Of a DNA stretch of 32,825 nucleotides, positions 32,775-32,825 are shown piece by piece. Within the stretch, counting starts at the first letter, position 1; every line of letters begins with the position of its first letter. The notes under the pieces were generated by a model. That model ran no database searches. It was given only the letters and a program-made list of their open reading frames with translations, and was not told the origin of the DNA. Position numbers and translations under genes: made by a program. The stretch covers positions 1 to 32,825 of the forward strand of contig RFZJ01000050.1 in NCBI GenBank assembly GCA_009920765.1, in the 5' to 3' direction. Origin of the DNA: Planctomycetota bacterium (GTDB lineage Bacteria; Planctomycetota; Planctomycetia; Gemmatales; Gemmataceae).

Positions 32775-32825
32775 TTACTTGTGAACATCGTGGCAAGCTT
32801 TGCAGTTAGCAGCAGCGCCAACTTT
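32775..32825 (-). CDS. C-terminus of a second class II cytochrome c, cut by the window edge
   Basis: Only the last 16 codons are in the window. They read KVGAAANCKACHDVHK then TAA. The motif CKACHDVHK, two to four residues from a stop, aligns with the CTGCHKAHKN end of the neighbouring gene and matches the haem motif of c'-type cytochromes. It is therefore a paralogue in tandem. Nothing can be said about the rest of the protein. Confidence 0.8.
   Translation of the reverse strand, partial: KVGAAANCKACHDVHK

Overview
The window (about 44% G+C by eye) looks like a chromosomal segment of a planctomycete (phylum Planctomycetota, possibly near Gemmatales). This rests on protein style and gene neighbourhood: a Ser/Thr kinase with an N-terminal H-x3-C-x2-C zinc-finger-like segment, an alternative complex III operon joined to a caa3-type oxidase, a sugar-phosphate isomerase/epimerase of a type common in that phylum, and a FabH with an N-terminal extension. 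No rRNA, tRNA, insertion sequence, prophage or CRISPR array was seen. The phylum assignment is inference.

Layout. (1) 1-6723, minus strand: a Bat-type (aerotolerance-like) gene run read batA, a batB-like gene with a ruined metal site, a TPR gene, batD-like, batE-like, then moxR and a di-heme cytochrome c peroxidase cut by the window edge. Most junctions overlap by a few bases. (2) 6724-7081: a divergent, AT-rich, gene-free promoter region. (3) 7082-12725, plus strand: a receptor-like protein kinase whose outer domain is a urea/amide ABC-transporter binding protein (UrtA-like), a xylose-isomerase-like TIM-barrel protein, and an exported or membrane-anchored TPR protein. Hairpin terminators follow the last two. 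(4) 12803-26306, minus strand: a 13.5 kb respiratory operon in the order actA-B-C-D-E-F, an unrecognised membrane-anchored protein, sco, coxB-A-C-D. It encodes the quinol:cytochrome c oxidoreductase ACIII and an A2-type caa3 oxidase, with extensive start/stop overlaps. (5) 26635-29065, minus strand: mobA and an aldehyde:ferredoxin oxidoreductase (AOR). (6) 29261-32121, plus strand: ribosomal protein L21 without L27 beside it, a secreted protein of unknown function and fabH. (7) 32273-32825, minus strand: two adjacent class II (c'-like) monohaem cytochromes, the second cut by the window edge.

How it fits together. ACIII would oxidise menaquinol and pass electrons to the cytochrome c domain of CoxB and on to the CuA/haem a/a3-CuB centres. 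SCO would load CuA. Histidine-rich tails or linkers occur in ActB, ActC and CoxC. The most unusual item is the zinc-finger/kinase/TM/UrtA protein at 7082-9751, a single-chain candidate sensor for urea or a short amide that would signal by Ser/Thr phosphorylation. Second tier: the pseudo-vWA BatB, the unknown protein inside the respiratory operon, and the AOR-mobA pair.
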